64,000 nucleotides of DNA from Lachnospiraceae bacterium (lineage in GTDB: Bacteria; Bacillota; Clostridia; Lachnospirales; Lachnospiraceae), in NCBI GenBank assembly GCA_017553505.1, contig JAFZLD010000018.1, forward strand, positions 1-64,000, written 5' to 3'. The notes beneath the pieces are model-generated. The model did not search any database, had not been told where the DNA came from, and was given only the letters and a program-made list of their open reading frames with translations. Position numbers and translations under genes: made by a program. Positions 28,269-37,439 of the stretch are shown here, piece after piece; the stretch's first letter is position 1, and every line of letters begins with the position of its first letter.

Positions 28269-28821
28269 TAATATTCTCTATCATAAGGTCGAGGCAGCCG
28301 GTAAAGATTACACGGATACGCTCGCTGATTGCGTGCATTTCCTCGGGAGTGTCGCCGTGGGACTCGCCTCTTATCCAGCGTACCAATACTCCGAAAAGCG
28401 CTTCCTCATAGTACGTGGAGATAATGCCCATGTCGATGTCGGAAAGCTTGTAGTCGGCAAGGTGGAGATTGATGTACTTCACAAAAACGTTGTGAATCAT
28501 GCCGATCACGTTCTTTTGCAGAGTTTCCTGACCGAGGGTCTTGTAAAGGTTCTTCCAGACTTTCTTGTACATAACGGTGAATTCGATTATGTCAAAAAGA
28601 ACCTTGTCGTCGTCGGCGGGGTCGCTTAACTCAAGAACTTTAATCTTCTCCTGAATGGCGCTGTCGAGAACATCATATATGTCGTGGAAGTGATAGTAGA
28701 AGGTGTTGCGGGTGATGCCGCACTGCTTGACTATCTCGCCCACAGTAATCTTGCGAAGGGGTTTCGTCTCCGCAAGGGTGATGGTGCAGTCGATTATGGA
28801 CTGCTTGGTGGAAACGGCCAT
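28252..28821 (-). CDS. TetR-family transcriptional regulator
   Basis: 189 residues. The N-terminal DNA-binding helices are AVSTKQSIIDCTITLAE and ITVGEIVKQCGITRNTFYYHF, a classic TetR helix-turn-helix. The remaining 130 residues are helical and resemble the C-terminal ligand domain of DhaS-like regulators. ATG 28821 is chosen because GAGGAGG lies just before it; a start 13 codons upstream would ignore that site. It is convergent with the TRAP operon and divergent from the DUF3048 gene, so either could be its target. Effector unknown. Confidence 0.9.
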   Translation of the reverse strand: MAVSTKQSIIDCTITLAETKPLRKITVGEIVKQCGITRNTFYYHFHDIYDVLDSAIQEKIKVLELSDPADDDKVLFDIIEFTVMYKKVWKNLYKTLGQETLQKNVIGMIHNVFVKYINLHLADYKLSDIDMGIISTYYEEALFGVLVRWIRGESHGDTPEEMHAISERIRVIFTGCLDLMIENIKKNPQ

Positions 28822-28916
28822 GGGACCTCCTCTAAATTCATGCCCGACCGGATGGTTCAATAGGCATTATGGTTAATAAAAGAATACATATTAATAAAAA
28901 AATAATCAAGTTTACA

Positions 28917-28945
28917 TTGAATATTAGACTATGTTTGGTTAAAAT
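28917..28945 (+). promoter_or_regulatory. Sigma-A promoter of the DUF3048 lipoprotein gene
   Basis: TTGAAT at 28917-28922, a 17-base spacer and TAAAAT at 28940-28945. The leader before the ATG is about 45 bases. Confidence 0.7.
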
Positions 28946-28998
28946 AGAATGAGGTTTTTGACCGAGAACAATAACAAATACTTATCAGAGGTAATAAG

Positions 28999-30177
28999 AT
29001 GAAAAAATATTTAAGCATTTTTCTTGCAGGCGCAATGATGCTTTCACTTGCGGCTTGCGGCAAGGAAACATCTGCTTCGGGTTCTCCTTCTTTTGAAATC
29101 AGCGAGAATCCCATCGTAGTTACAACCGACGACGGAGCAGGTAAGGAAACAAGTGCTTCCGAAGAGACAGGCAAGAAGGAAGACGTTATTCCTGCCAACT
29201 CTTACAGAAGTGAGCTTACCAACGAATGGATCAGCAACGACATTAAGGACCAGCGTCCCGTTGCAGTCATGGTTGACAATGAATCCACAGCGCTTCCTCA
29301 CTACGGCACCAGCAATGCAGATATCGTATACGAGATGATGAACTCCACCGCCAACGGACGAATCACCCGTCTTATGTGTATCTTCAAGGACTGGCGTAAT
29401 ATCGAGCAGATCGGTAACATCAGAAGTACACGTAGCACAAATGCTATTATTTTCCCTGAGTACAATGCAATCTTAGTACACGACGGCGGTCCCTTCTACA
29501 TTAAGGACTGGCTTGCCAACCCTAAGTTCCCTAACTCTTACGATCACTTAAGCGGCGGTTTCGCTCGTATCGACAGAGGAAAAGGCGGTACTTACGAAGA
29601 GTACGCTACCATGGACGACTACAAGGGCGTAGGCGAGTACGCAGGTAACTCTTACGACGGACTTGCAACACGTATTAAGAAAGCTAAATTCGACGAAGAG
29701 TACAATGAGTACTACATGGGCAAGCACTTCACCTTCAGCGACGACGAGATAAGCCTTAAGGATATTAAGGATGCCGAGAAGGCCGAGAAGGTTGAGCTTC
29801 CTTACGACCACAACAAGACCAAGCTTACATACAACTCCGATACCGAGACTTATGATTATTCCGAGTACGGTGAGAAGTATGTTGACGGTCTTTACGATGA
29901 CGGCAGAGGACTTACCTTTAAGAACGTAATCATTCAGGTTGCAGACTTCGTACAGTTCGATGACAACGGTTACATGTGCTTCTACGCAATCGGTTCCGGT
30001 ACAGGTTACTTCCTTACCGACGGATACGCTATCCCCATCAAGTGGGAGAAGCCCGACCAGGACGAGCTTACCAAGTTCTACAGAGCCGACAACGGCGAAG
30101 AGATCACCCTTAACACAGGTAAGACCTACATCACCATCTGTCCTCTCGACGTATCTAAGAAGATTGTAATTAAATAA
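28999..30177 (+). CDS. DUF3048 (YerB-like) lipoprotein
   Basis: 392 residues. Lipoprotein signal ending LSLAAC (C20), a Ser/Thr/Glu-rich linker to about residue 65, then the DUF3048 domain: QRPVAVMVDN, NADIVYEMM, ITRLMCIFKDW and IGNIRSTRS. The C-terminal part (about 300-392) contains VIIQVADF and the GSGTGYFLTDGYAIPIKW core. It lies outside the membrane and is widespread in Firmicutes; its biochemical function is not established to my knowledge. GAGG precedes the ATG. Followed by a hairpin and the SLC13-like permease gene. Confidence 0.9.
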   Translation: MKKYLSIFLAGAMMLSLAACGKETSASGSPSFEISENPIVVTTDDGAGKETSASEETGKKEDVIPANSYRSELTNEWISNDIKDQRPVAVMVDNESTALPHYGTSNADIVYEMMNSTANGRITRLMCIFKDWRNIEQIGNIRSTRSTNAIIFPEYNAILVHDGGPFYIKDWLANPKFPNSYDHLSGGFARIDRGKGGTYEEYATMDDYKGVGEYAGNSYDGLATRIKKAKFDEEYNEYYMGKHFTFSDDEISLKDIKDAEKAEKVELPYDHNKTKLTYNSDTETYDYSEYGEKYVDGLYDDGRGLTFKNVIIQVADFVQFDDNGYMCFYAIGSGTGYFLTDGYAIPIKWEKPDQDELTKFYRADNGEEITLNTGKTYITICPLDVSKKIVIK

Positions 30178-30184
30178 ATATCTA

Positions 30185-30218
30185 TGGGGCAAATACCCTT
30201 CGGGGTCTTTGCCCTTAT
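30185..30218 (+). terminator. Hairpin terminator after the DUF3048 gene
   Basis: GGGCAAA and CCC arms pair with GGG and TTTGCCC around a TTC loop, followed by a short TTATTT tail. The next gene starts 19 bases later, so some readthrough is likely. Confidence 0.65.
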
Positions 30219-30236
30219 TTAGCTTTAAGGATTATT

Positions 30237-31430
30237 ATGAAAAAGGTCATTGAGTTTTTGAAAAAAGAAGCCGTTCTCACAGCGGCTCTGCTTCTTGCAA
30301 TCATTTCTTCTTTTGTGGTTAAGCCCGACAAGGAATACATAGAATATGTGGACCTTCGGACGCTTGCCATACTTTTTTCCCTTATGTGCGTTATGGCGGG
30401 ACTTCAGGGTCTTGGCGTATTCAAAAGAATAGCGGGCGGACTTTTAAACAGCGTTAAGAGCGAGCGTAAGATAGTGTTAATCTTAGTGATGCTTTGCTTT
30501 TTCTTTTCCATGCTGATTACGAATGATGTGGCGTTAATCACTTTTGTGCCTTTTACGTTCACGACGCTTGAGATGCTGGGTGCCGACAAATACAAGAAGC
30601 TTGTAATTCCGGTGGTGGTGCTTCAGACAATTGCGGCTAATCTCGGCAGTATGTTAACGCCTCTCGGCAATCCGCAGAATCTTTATCTTTACGGCAAGAT
30701 GGAAACGGACTTTGGCTCTTTTGTGATGATTATGCTGCCTTATACGGTGGCATCACTGGTGCTGGTGGTTGTTAGCGCGTTTATATTTACTCGCGGAAAG
30801 GCTACGCAGGCTGAGACCGAGACCGGGACTGAGACCGGCGCGGAGACGGCTACCCGTGACGGCAGTAACCGCATGACGCTTACAGAGATGTTCCAGAAGA
30901 CCAACAACAGATACCATATGCTGCTTGTGCTGTATCTGCTTCTTTTTATCGTAGCGCTCATGACGGTTGTGAGAGTGTTGCCTTATGAGATTATGTTCTT
31001 TATCACGCTGATACTCGTGCTTATAGCCGACAGGAAGACGATTCTGAAGGTGGACTGGTCATTGCTTCTTACGTTTGTGGGCTTCTTTGTGTTCATCGGT
31101 AACATGGGAAGGGTGCCTGCTTTTTCTGAGGCACTGTCGAAGGTTATTACAGGGCGCGAGACCTGGACAGCGATTGTATCCAGCCAGGTAATCAGCAATG
31201 TGCCGGCGGCACTTCTTCTTTCGGGATTTACGAGCGATTTGAAGTCACTCGTAATCGGTACGAACCTCGGCGGACTCGGTACGCTTATTGCGTCGATGGC
31301 AAGCCTTATATCCTACAAGCTTGCGGCCGCAAGAAAAGATATCAAGATGGGCAAGTATCTAGGATTTTTCACCGTGATGAACGTGGTATTTCTTTGTGTT
31401 CTTGCGGTTCTATATGTTATACTTAGCTAG
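30237..31430 (+). CDS. SLC13/ArsB-type (ion transporter superfamily) permease
   Basis: 397 residues with about 10-11 membrane segments in two halves. Each half has the helix-hairpin signature: NDVALITFVPF with TPLGNPQNLYLY in the first, SNVPAALLL with GTNLGGLGT in the second. These asparagine/proline motifs are typical of PF03600-type carriers for citrate, dicarboxylates, arsenite or Na+. A low-complexity Thr/Glu/Gly linker (ETGTETGAET) joins the halves near residue 200. No arsR or arsC is near, so arsenite export is not supported. Substrate undetermined. Confidence 0.85.
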   Translation: MKKVIEFLKKEAVLTAALLLAIISSFVVKPDKEYIEYVDLRTLAILFSLMCVMAGLQGLGVFKRIAGGLLNSVKSERKIVLILVMLCFFFSMLITNDVALITFVPFTFTTLEMLGADKYKKLVIPVVVLQTIAANLGSMLTPLGNPQNLYLYGKMETDFGSFVMIMLPYTVASLVLVVVSAFIFTRGKATQAETETGTETGAETATRDGSNRMTLTEMFQKTNNRYHMLLVLYLLLFIVALMTVVRVLPYEIMFFITLILVLIADRKTILKVDWSLLLTFVGFFVFIGNMGRVPAFSEALSKVITGRETWTAIVSSQVISNVPAALLLSGFTSDLKSLVIGTNLGGLGTLIASMASLISYKLAAARKDIKMGKYLGFFTVMNVVFLCVLAVLYVILS

Positions 31431-31474
31431 TGGGCTTGTATGCTGATAAGTTCGCACGATGAATAATTACAGAA

Positions 31475-31942
31475 ATGAGTTACATTGTTATGGATAAGAT
31501 TAAACAACTTTTCATAAAATACGAGGAGATAATTATCTACCTGATAGTGGGTGTGCTTACGACGATTGTCTCCTGGACCTGCAAGTTCTTATGGAACAGA
31601 TTCGTGTTCGGAGGACCGATGCATCCCACAGCCACACAGACCTTTATACTGGCGATTGTTACGTGGGTATCGGGCGTTGCCTTTGCATATCCTTTGAACC
31701 GTAAGTGGGTATTTAAGTCCAAGGGTCCGTGGGTAGGCGAGTGCGCCAAGTTCTGGGGCTCGAGACTTTCGACTTTCTTTCTTGATATGTTTATCACGGA
31801 AGTGTTCGGACCGCTCCTTGGAATCAACGTCGTGGTTGTAACGCTTATTTCAGCGGTGCTTGTTACGATTCTTAACTACATTATCAGCAAGGTATTTGTC
31901 TTTAAAAAGAAAAAAGAAGTTGATGAGGAGATTGTTGAATGA
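31475..31942 (+). CDS. GtrA-family membrane protein
   Basis: 155 residues with four hydrophobic segments. The family pattern is clear: YLIVGVLTTIVSW near the start, FAYPLNRKWVFKSKG in the middle, and LNYIISKVFVFKKKK at the end. GtrA proteins help move lipid-linked sugars across the membrane or act in cell-surface polysaccharide synthesis. No good SD precedes ATG 31475; an in-frame ATG at 31490 is an alternative start. Its stop overlaps the ATG of the GH3 gene by four bases (ATGA), implying coupled translation. Confidence 0.88.
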   Translation: MSYIVMDKIKQLFIKYEEIIIYLIVGVLTTIVSWTCKFLWNRFVFGGPMHPTATQTFILAIVTWVSGVAFAYPLNRKWVFKSKGPWVGECAKFWGSRLSTFFLDMFITEVFGPLLGINVVVVTLISAVLVTILNYIISKVFVFKKKKEVDEEIVE

Positions 31943-34683
31943 AGCTTTCTTTTGACTGGAATGAGTACGAGGCGCTTGTAAGAAAAGCGGGGGCAGAGGG
32001 TTGCGTATTACTTAAGAACGATAATGAGGCTCTTCCCTTGAAGAACGGTGAGAAGGTTGCGCTTTTCGGCCGTACGCAGTTTGACTATATCAAGAGCGGC
32101 TCGGGCTCGGGCGGAATGGTTAACATTCCTTACCTTGTAAATGTGTACGACGGATTTAAGAATGCGGGAATCGCGGTTGATGAAGCGGTTGCCGATGTAT
32201 ACAAAGAGTGGCTTAAGGACCATCCTTTTGACAAGGGTGTGGGCTGGGCAGGCGAGCCTTTCAGCCAGGTGGAGATGCCTGTTGAGAGCGCTATGGTTGC
32301 GGGCGCAGCTTCCAGAAATGATGCGGCGGTTGTGGTATTCGGCCGTCTCGCAGGTGAAGACAAAGACAATAAGCCCGAAGAAGGCAGCTATCTCTTAAGA
32401 GAAGACGAGAGAGCACTTCTCAAAGAGGTGTGCGGTGCGTTTAAGCGCGTTATCGTGCTCATCAATTCGGGTAATATCATAGATATGAAATGGGTTAAGG
32501 AATTTAACCCGGCAGCAGTCATGTACATATGGCAGGGCGGCGTCGAGGGCGGTAATGCGGCCGCTGACGTTGTTACAGGTAAGGTAACTCCTTGCGGTAA
32601 GCTTACGGACACGATTGCTTATGACATTACCGATTATCCTTGCGAGGGTAATTTCGGAGATCCCAAGATCGGTATTTATGCCGAGGATATTTTTGTGGGC
32701 TACAGATATTTCGAGACCTTTAAGAAGGATGCTGTGCTGTATCCTTTCGGTTTCGGACTTTCATATACGGAGTTTGACCATGCGGCTACCATGGACTTTG
32801 ACGGCGACAAGATTACCGTTAAGACCAAGGTTACCAATGTGGGCAAGGTGCTTGGTAAGGAAGTTGTGCAGGTATATTACAAGGCGCCTGCGGGTAAGCT
32901 TTCCAAGCCCGAGAGAGAACTTGCACAGTTTGGCAAGACAGGTACGCTCTTTGCGGGTGCTTCGGAAGACGTGACGGTTTCTTTTGACATCAAGGATATG
33001 GCATCTTATGATGACGGAGGATACACGGGATTTAAGAATGCTTTCGTACTCGAGGCAGGTACTTACGAGATTTACGAGGGTAAGGATGTAAGAAGCGCTG
33101 TGCTTATCGGAAGCGTTGACCTTAAGGAAACTGTTCTTGTGGAACAGACCGAAGATGCACTTTCTCCCAAGACCCCTTTCAAAAGAATGATTAACGACGG
33201 CGGCAAGGTGGCATGGCAGGATACACCTCTTCGTGAGACTCCTACCGCAGAATTTATAGAGAGAGAACGTGCAACGCTTAAGGAGATTCCTTACGCAGGT
33301 TCCCAGAAGCACAACCTTAAGGAAGTGCGCGACGGCAAGATTGACCTTGATACATTTATCGCAGGCTTGTCCGATGAAGAGATGATTCAGATGACCCGTG
33401 GTGAGGGCATGTGCTCCGCGAGAGTATGCCCCGGTACTGCGGCTGCTTTTGCAGGTGTCACGGATAAGCTTGTAAGCTACGGTATTCCCGCTTGTTGTTG
33501 TTCCGACGGACCCAGCGGTATCAGAATGGACGTGGGTACCATGGCGATGCAGGGACCTAACGGTGTGGCGCTTGCTTGTACTTTTGACAGAGAGCTCGTA
33601 GAGAGCTTGTACGAATACATGGGACTCGAGCTTCGTTACAACAAGATTGATTCGCTTCTCGGTCCCGGTATCAATATCCACAGAAGTCCTCTTAACGGAC
33701 GTAACTTTGAGTACTTCAGCGAAGACCCTTATCTAACCGGCGCTATGGCGGTTGCCGAGCTTAAGGGTATGCACAAGAATAAAGTTACGGGCACCATTAA
33801 GCACTTCTCCTGCAACAACCAGGAATTCGGCAGACATTCTATCGACAGCGTTGTTTCCAAACGTGCGCTTCGTGAGATATACTTAAAGGGATTTGAAATG
33901 GCTGTTAAGGAAGGTGGCGCTTACAATATCATGACCACCTACGGAAGTCTTAACGGAATCCATACAGCGTCGAGCTTTGAGCAGAACATCATGGTTACCA
34001 GACACGACTGGGGCTTTGAAGGCTTACTCGAGACCGACTGGTGGACCATGATCAATGAAGAAGGCGGCGAGCCCACGAGGCAGAACACTTCTTTCATGAT
34101 CAGAGGCGGTAACGATGTTTACATGGTTACTTCGAACTCGGAACGTAACGACAATAACGACGACTCTGCGGAAGGCCTTAAGAACGGTGTGTTCACAAGG
34201 GCAGAGCTTCAGAGAAACGTGCGTAATATACTTATTGCGGCTATGAAGACGGCTTCTTTTGACAGATTATGCGGAGAGGTCGACGAGTGGGATGTTAAGA
34301 ACAAGCCCGAAGTCGAGAAGTATGAGAAACTCGTTGAGTTTAAGGTGGAAGCCGAGGACGGAACCGTCATCGACGAAAGCCTCATCGATACATCCAAGGG
34401 CGCTATGAACAGAATCTTCGTCTGCCTTAAGGAGAAAGGAATATTCTCGCTTAAGATGGACGTTGCGGCGGAAGGCAGCGACCTTGCACAGATTCCCATG
34501 GTACTTAGCCTTAACGGCGTACCCAAGAAAGTGGTTTTAAGAAACGGCGCAGACCATGAATTCAGAGAAGAGACACTTTTCCTCGAGACGTTCTTGAGCA
34601 TTAACGTTTACGTCGGAATTTCGTTCAATCAGGACGGAATCAAGCTTAAAAATATTCACGTTGTGAAGGAACAGATGCAGTGA
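31939..34683 (+). CDS. Glycoside hydrolase family 3 beta-glucosidase with reversed domain order
   Basis: 914 residues. The GH3 C-terminal type domain comes first (VALFGRTQFDYIKSGSGSGG, about 10-250), then a fibronectin-like domain (about 270-390), then the catalytic barrel (about 440-790) with SDGPSGIRMD, NGRNFEYFSEDPYL, GTIKHFSCNNQEFGRHSID and the nucleophile D700 in ETDWWTM. This order is known from Ruminococcus and Butyrivibrio beta-glucosidases. No signal peptide, so it likely splits imported oligosaccharides. The last four bases overlap the histidine kinase gene (GTGA). Substrate is probably a beta-glucoside; xyloside is possible. Confidence 0.94.
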   Translation: MKLSFDWNEYEALVRKAGAEGCVLLKNDNEALPLKNGEKVALFGRTQFDYIKSGSGSGGMVNIPYLVNVYDGFKNAGIAVDEAVADVYKEWLKDHPFDKGVGWAGEPFSQVEMPVESAMVAGAASRNDAAVVVFGRLAGEDKDNKPEEGSYLLREDERALLKEVCGAFKRVIVLINSGNIIDMKWVKEFNPAAVMYIWQGGVEGGNAAADVVTGKVTPCGKLTDTIAYDITDYPCEGNFGDPKIGIYAEDIFVGYRYFETFKKDAVLYPFGFGLSYTEFDHAATMDFDGDKITVKTKVTNVGKVLGKEVVQVYYKAPAGKLSKPERELAQFGKTGTLFAGASEDVTVSFDIKDMASYDDGGYTGFKNAFVLEAGTYEIYEGKDVRSAVLIGSVDLKETVLVEQTEDALSPKTPFKRMINDGGKVAWQDTPLRETPTAEFIERERATLKEIPYAGSQKHNLKEVRDGKIDLDTFIAGLSDEEMIQMTRGEGMCSARVCPGTAAAFAGVTDKLVSYGIPACCCSDGPSGIRMDVGTMAMQGPNGVALACTFDRELVESLYEYMGLELRYNKIDSLLGPGINIHRSPLNGRNFEYFSEDPYLTGAMAVAELKGMHKNKVTGTIKHFSCNNQEFGRHSIDSVVSKRALREIYLKGFEMAVKEGGAYNIMTTYGSLNGIHTASSFEQNIMVTRHDWGFEGLLETDWWTMINEEGGEPTRQNTSFMIRGGNDVYMVTSNSERNDNNDDSAEGLKNGVFTRAELQRNVRNILIAAMKTASFDRLCGEVDEWDVKNKPEVEKYEKLVEFKVEAEDGTVIDESLIDTSKGAMNRIFVCLKEKGIFSLKMDVAAEGSDLAQIPMVLSLNGVPKKVVLRNGADHEFREETLFLETFLSINVYVGISFNQDGIKLKNIHVVKEQMQ

Positions 34684-37268
34684 GACTGTCAATTTTCAAC
34701 ATCAACCTGTTTTCCAAATACAGGGAGAAAATTGAAGAAAGAAACAAAAAAGGCATATACGGCGGAGGAATAATTTTCCTTGCCGTATTTGTGCTGGATT
34801 ATATTATCAAGCTTTTTGTCAATCCGGACGCGGTTAATTATTTCTTTGGCTTTTATATGCTGATTGACATAGCTTTTCTTGCACTCTTTAAGTTCTTCGG
34901 AAGTAAGATCAAGAGGGCGGTTTCGGTTATGTGCCTGCTTTGGTACGTGCTCGGATTCCTCGTGGTGGGGCACATTCAGTTTATGTATCCCGATACGCTT
35001 GCGATTGTCGAGTACGCTGCAATGGCGATTCCGCTTTCGGTCATTATTCTGATAGAGCCTTTCTTTTTGATACTTGGTCAGTTATTCGGCGCGGGACTTG
35101 TTTCCGTAACAATTTATTTTACCCAGGGCGGCATCATTAACGGCATAGATATGTCGAAGATTATTATTGTGGGACTGCTTGCCATCATTACGGGTATGAT
35201 TACCACTTACATACGTATCGAGGGTCTTGTTTTTGACAGCGAGGTTACGTTCTTTGCGGGAAGCGAGGACGATGATTTTGTGGCCGAGTATTCCGACAGT
35301 GCATGGAGCGGACGTAACAAGTACGGAATCTTAAGCGGCGAGCTTGCGGCCAAGAGACGTGTGTTTTCTTTTATCTTCAACATTTCGAGAGGCAGTCTTA
35401 CTCACATTCGTGAGGTTAATGTTTTCAAGCTCAAAGAAGGCATGAGCTGGGAAGAGGTGCGTGAGCGCATGATAAGAATGGCGCTTGACCCCGGTTCGAA
35501 GATGCGTCTTTCGAGATTCCTTGACCTTAATACCATTAAGCAGGCTTACAAGGCCGACAAGCGCAGGTTCTCGGTAATAGCGGGATTTACCGTGGACGAG
35601 ACCGAGAGAATCTGGCTTGATATCGAATGCATACTTAAGACCCATCCGGTGTCGGGCGAGCTGCTTGCGTCGATTGTGGTGGAGGATATCACTGAGGAAC
35701 GTATCCTCATGGGCGTCCTCAATAAGATTGTAGAGCAGAACTACGACTACGTAATGTGCGTAGAGAGAAAGTTAAATCGTACCATAACATTCAATGTTAA
35801 GCCCGGACAGGAGATTCGCGGTACTTACGGAGATGTTTACGATGTTGAGATGGGCGCGTATATCAGGGAGTCGGTTGATGCTCACGATGTGGAGCGTGCC
35901 TTCAGACTTACGAACCTTGAACGCGTAGACGAACTCATATCGCAGAACGGCATGCACGAGTTCCTTCTTGATGAGAAAGAACGAGGCGGCGCTATCCGTA
36001 AGAAACTCTTTCAGTACTCCTACCTCGATCCCACGCGCAATTTCCTCTGCGTAATCAAGCAGGACGTTACGGAAGTCATCAGCAAGGAAGACGATGCCAA
36101 GAACCGCCTCTCCAAGGCCTTAAGGGAGAAGGAAATCGCCATGAATGCCCGAAGCGAATTCCTAACCCGCATGAGCCATGAGATGCGTACCCCCATGAAT
36201 GCGATTCTGGGTCTTGCGTCTCTTATGAAAGACGAGATTAACAATCCGGAACTTCTGGATTCTTATATATCCAAGCTTCAGTATTCGGGGCGCTTTCTTT
36301 TGCAGCTTATCAATGACGTACTTGATATGTCTAAGCTTGAGCAGGAGAAATTCACGGTCAATCTCGTGCCGTATGCGTTCTCGGAGTTCTGGGGTTCGGT
36401 AGATATGCTGATAGGCCCTATGTGCGCAAAGAAAGGCATAGAGCTTAAGTGGAATTCGAGTATTCCCGACGACAGATTCATTTATGCGGATCCGTTGAGA
36501 CTTACGCAGATATTTGTAAATCTGTTGTCCAATTCGGTTAAGTATACCAATGCCGGCGGACATATCCTCTTTGAATGCAAGGAAGATACAAGAGTCGGTA
36601 ACAAGGTATTTGATACCTTCGTGGTGACGGACGACGGAATCGGAATGAGCGAAGCGTTCCAGAAGCATCTTTTCGAGCCCTTTGCCCAGGAGTCGCACGA
36701 CGTCAATTCCGACCTTAACGGAACGGGCCTCGGCCTTTCAATCGTAAAGGGTATAGTCGATGCGCTCGGCGGCAGCATTGAGGTAGAGAGCAAGTCGGGT
36801 GTGGGCTCCAAGTTCACCGTGCATCTTTCTTTTGACCTTGCCGAAGAAGGCGGGCGCGCCGTAGCAAGGAACAAAGAAGTCGACCTTGAAGGCAAGCGCG
36901 TTCTCGTGGTGGAGGACAATGATATCAACCGAGAAATTGCCGAAGCCGTTCTGCAAAAGAAAGGCATGCTTACCGAGATTGCGGCTGACGGTCAGGAAGC
37001 GGTTGAAAAGTTTGCGTCTCATGCGCCGGGCTATTACGATATGATTCTTATGGATATTCGAATGCCGGTTATGAGCGGACTTACGGCGACGAAGCGTATT
37101 CGTTCGATGGAGCGTGACGACGCGGCTGCGATTCCGATAATTGCGATGACGGCCAATGCTTTCTCGCAGGACGTACAGGCTTCACTGGATGCGGGCATGA
37201 ACGCTCATCTTAGTAAGCCCATCGAGCCGAAACTTTTGTACAGTACGATATCTAAATTCATTTCTTAA
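34680..37268 (+). CDS. Membrane-bound hybrid histidine kinase/response regulator
   Basis: 862 residues. About six membrane segments fill the first 190 residues (a 6-7 TM sensor). A PAS-like region follows (about 220-480). Then the HisKA domain with H500 in MSHEMRTPMNAILG, the HATPase domain (NLLSNSVKYTNAGG, DDGIGM, GTGLGLS) and a C-terminal receiver with D792 in MILMDIRMP and the conserved AMTANAF and LSKP. It has no DNA-binding output, so it must hand phosphate on or act through partners. The GTG start overlaps the GH3 stop; AAGGA lies upstream. Its coupling to a glycosidase suggests sensing of a sugar or surface signal. Confidence 0.93.
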   Translation: MRLSIFNINLFSKYREKIEERNKKGIYGGGIIFLAVFVLDYIIKLFVNPDAVNYFFGFYMLIDIAFLALFKFFGSKIKRAVSVMCLLWYVLGFLVVGHIQFMYPDTLAIVEYAAMAIPLSVIILIEPFFLILGQLFGAGLVSVTIYFTQGGIINGIDMSKIIIVGLLAIITGMITTYIRIEGLVFDSEVTFFAGSEDDDFVAEYSDSAWSGRNKYGILSGELAAKRRVFSFIFNISRGSLTHIREVNVFKLKEGMSWEEVRERMIRMALDPGSKMRLSRFLDLNTIKQAYKADKRRFSVIAGFTVDETERIWLDIECILKTHPVSGELLASIVVEDITEERILMGVLNKIVEQNYDYVMCVERKLNRTITFNVKPGQEIRGTYGDVYDVEMGAYIRESVDAHDVERAFRLTNLERVDELISQNGMHEFLLDEKERGGAIRKKLFQYSYLDPTRNFLCVIKQDVTEVISKEDDAKNRLSKALREKEIAMNARSEFLTRMSHEMRTPMNAILGLASLMKDEINNPELLDSYISKLQYSGRFLLQLINDVLDMSKLEQEKFTVNLVPYAFSEFWGSVDMLIGPMCAKKGIELKWNSSIPDDRFIYADPLRLTQIFVNLLSNSVKYTNAGGHILFECKEDTRVGNKVFDTFVVTDDGIGMSEAFQKHLFEPFAQESHDVNSDLNGTGLGLSIVKGIVDALGGSIEVESKSGVGSKFTVHLSFDLAEEGGRAVARNKEVDLEGKRVLVVEDNDINREIAEAVLQKKGMLTEIAADGQEAVEKFASHAPGYYDMILMDIRMPVMSGLTATKRIRSMERDDAAAIPIIAMTANAFSQDVQASLDAGMNAHLSKPIEPKLLYSTISKFIS

Positions 37269-37278
37269 AATGTCTATA

Positions 37279-37309
37279 ATCTCTCCCCGAAATCGGGGAG
37301 AGAAATTTT
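37279..37309 (+). terminator. Hairpin terminator before rpoB
   Basis: CTCTCCCCGA pairs perfectly with TCGGGGAGAG over a tiny loop, followed by AAATTTTAT. The T-run is short but the stem is strong. Confidence 0.75.
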
Positions 37310-37321
37310 ATAAAATAACCC

Positions 37322-37350
37322 TTGACTTAATAAAAATTTTGACGTAGAAT
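37322..37350 (+). promoter_or_regulatory. Sigma-A promoter of rpoBC
   Basis: TTGACT at 37322-37327 and TAGAAT at 37345-37350, separated by 17 bases. It gives rpoBC its own promoter, about 85 bases before the start codon. Confidence 0.82.
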
Positions 37351-37439
37351 GTAGGTTGCTCTATTGTGGAGTGCTTTGGTTTTTTATGCCCATTTTTCCA
37401 TATAAAAACGGCTAAATCATAAGAACGGGGTGAGTGTCA

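Noticed and set aside
30237-31430. Arsenite efflux pump (ArsB)
   Set aside because: The carrier motifs are shared by the wider SLC13/ArsB superfamily, and no arsR, arsC or arsA gene lies nearby.
32761-33681. 306-codon open frame antisense to the GH3 gene
   Set aside because: Composition is that of a reverse-strand shadow, and the sense strand carries conserved GH3 motifs throughout.
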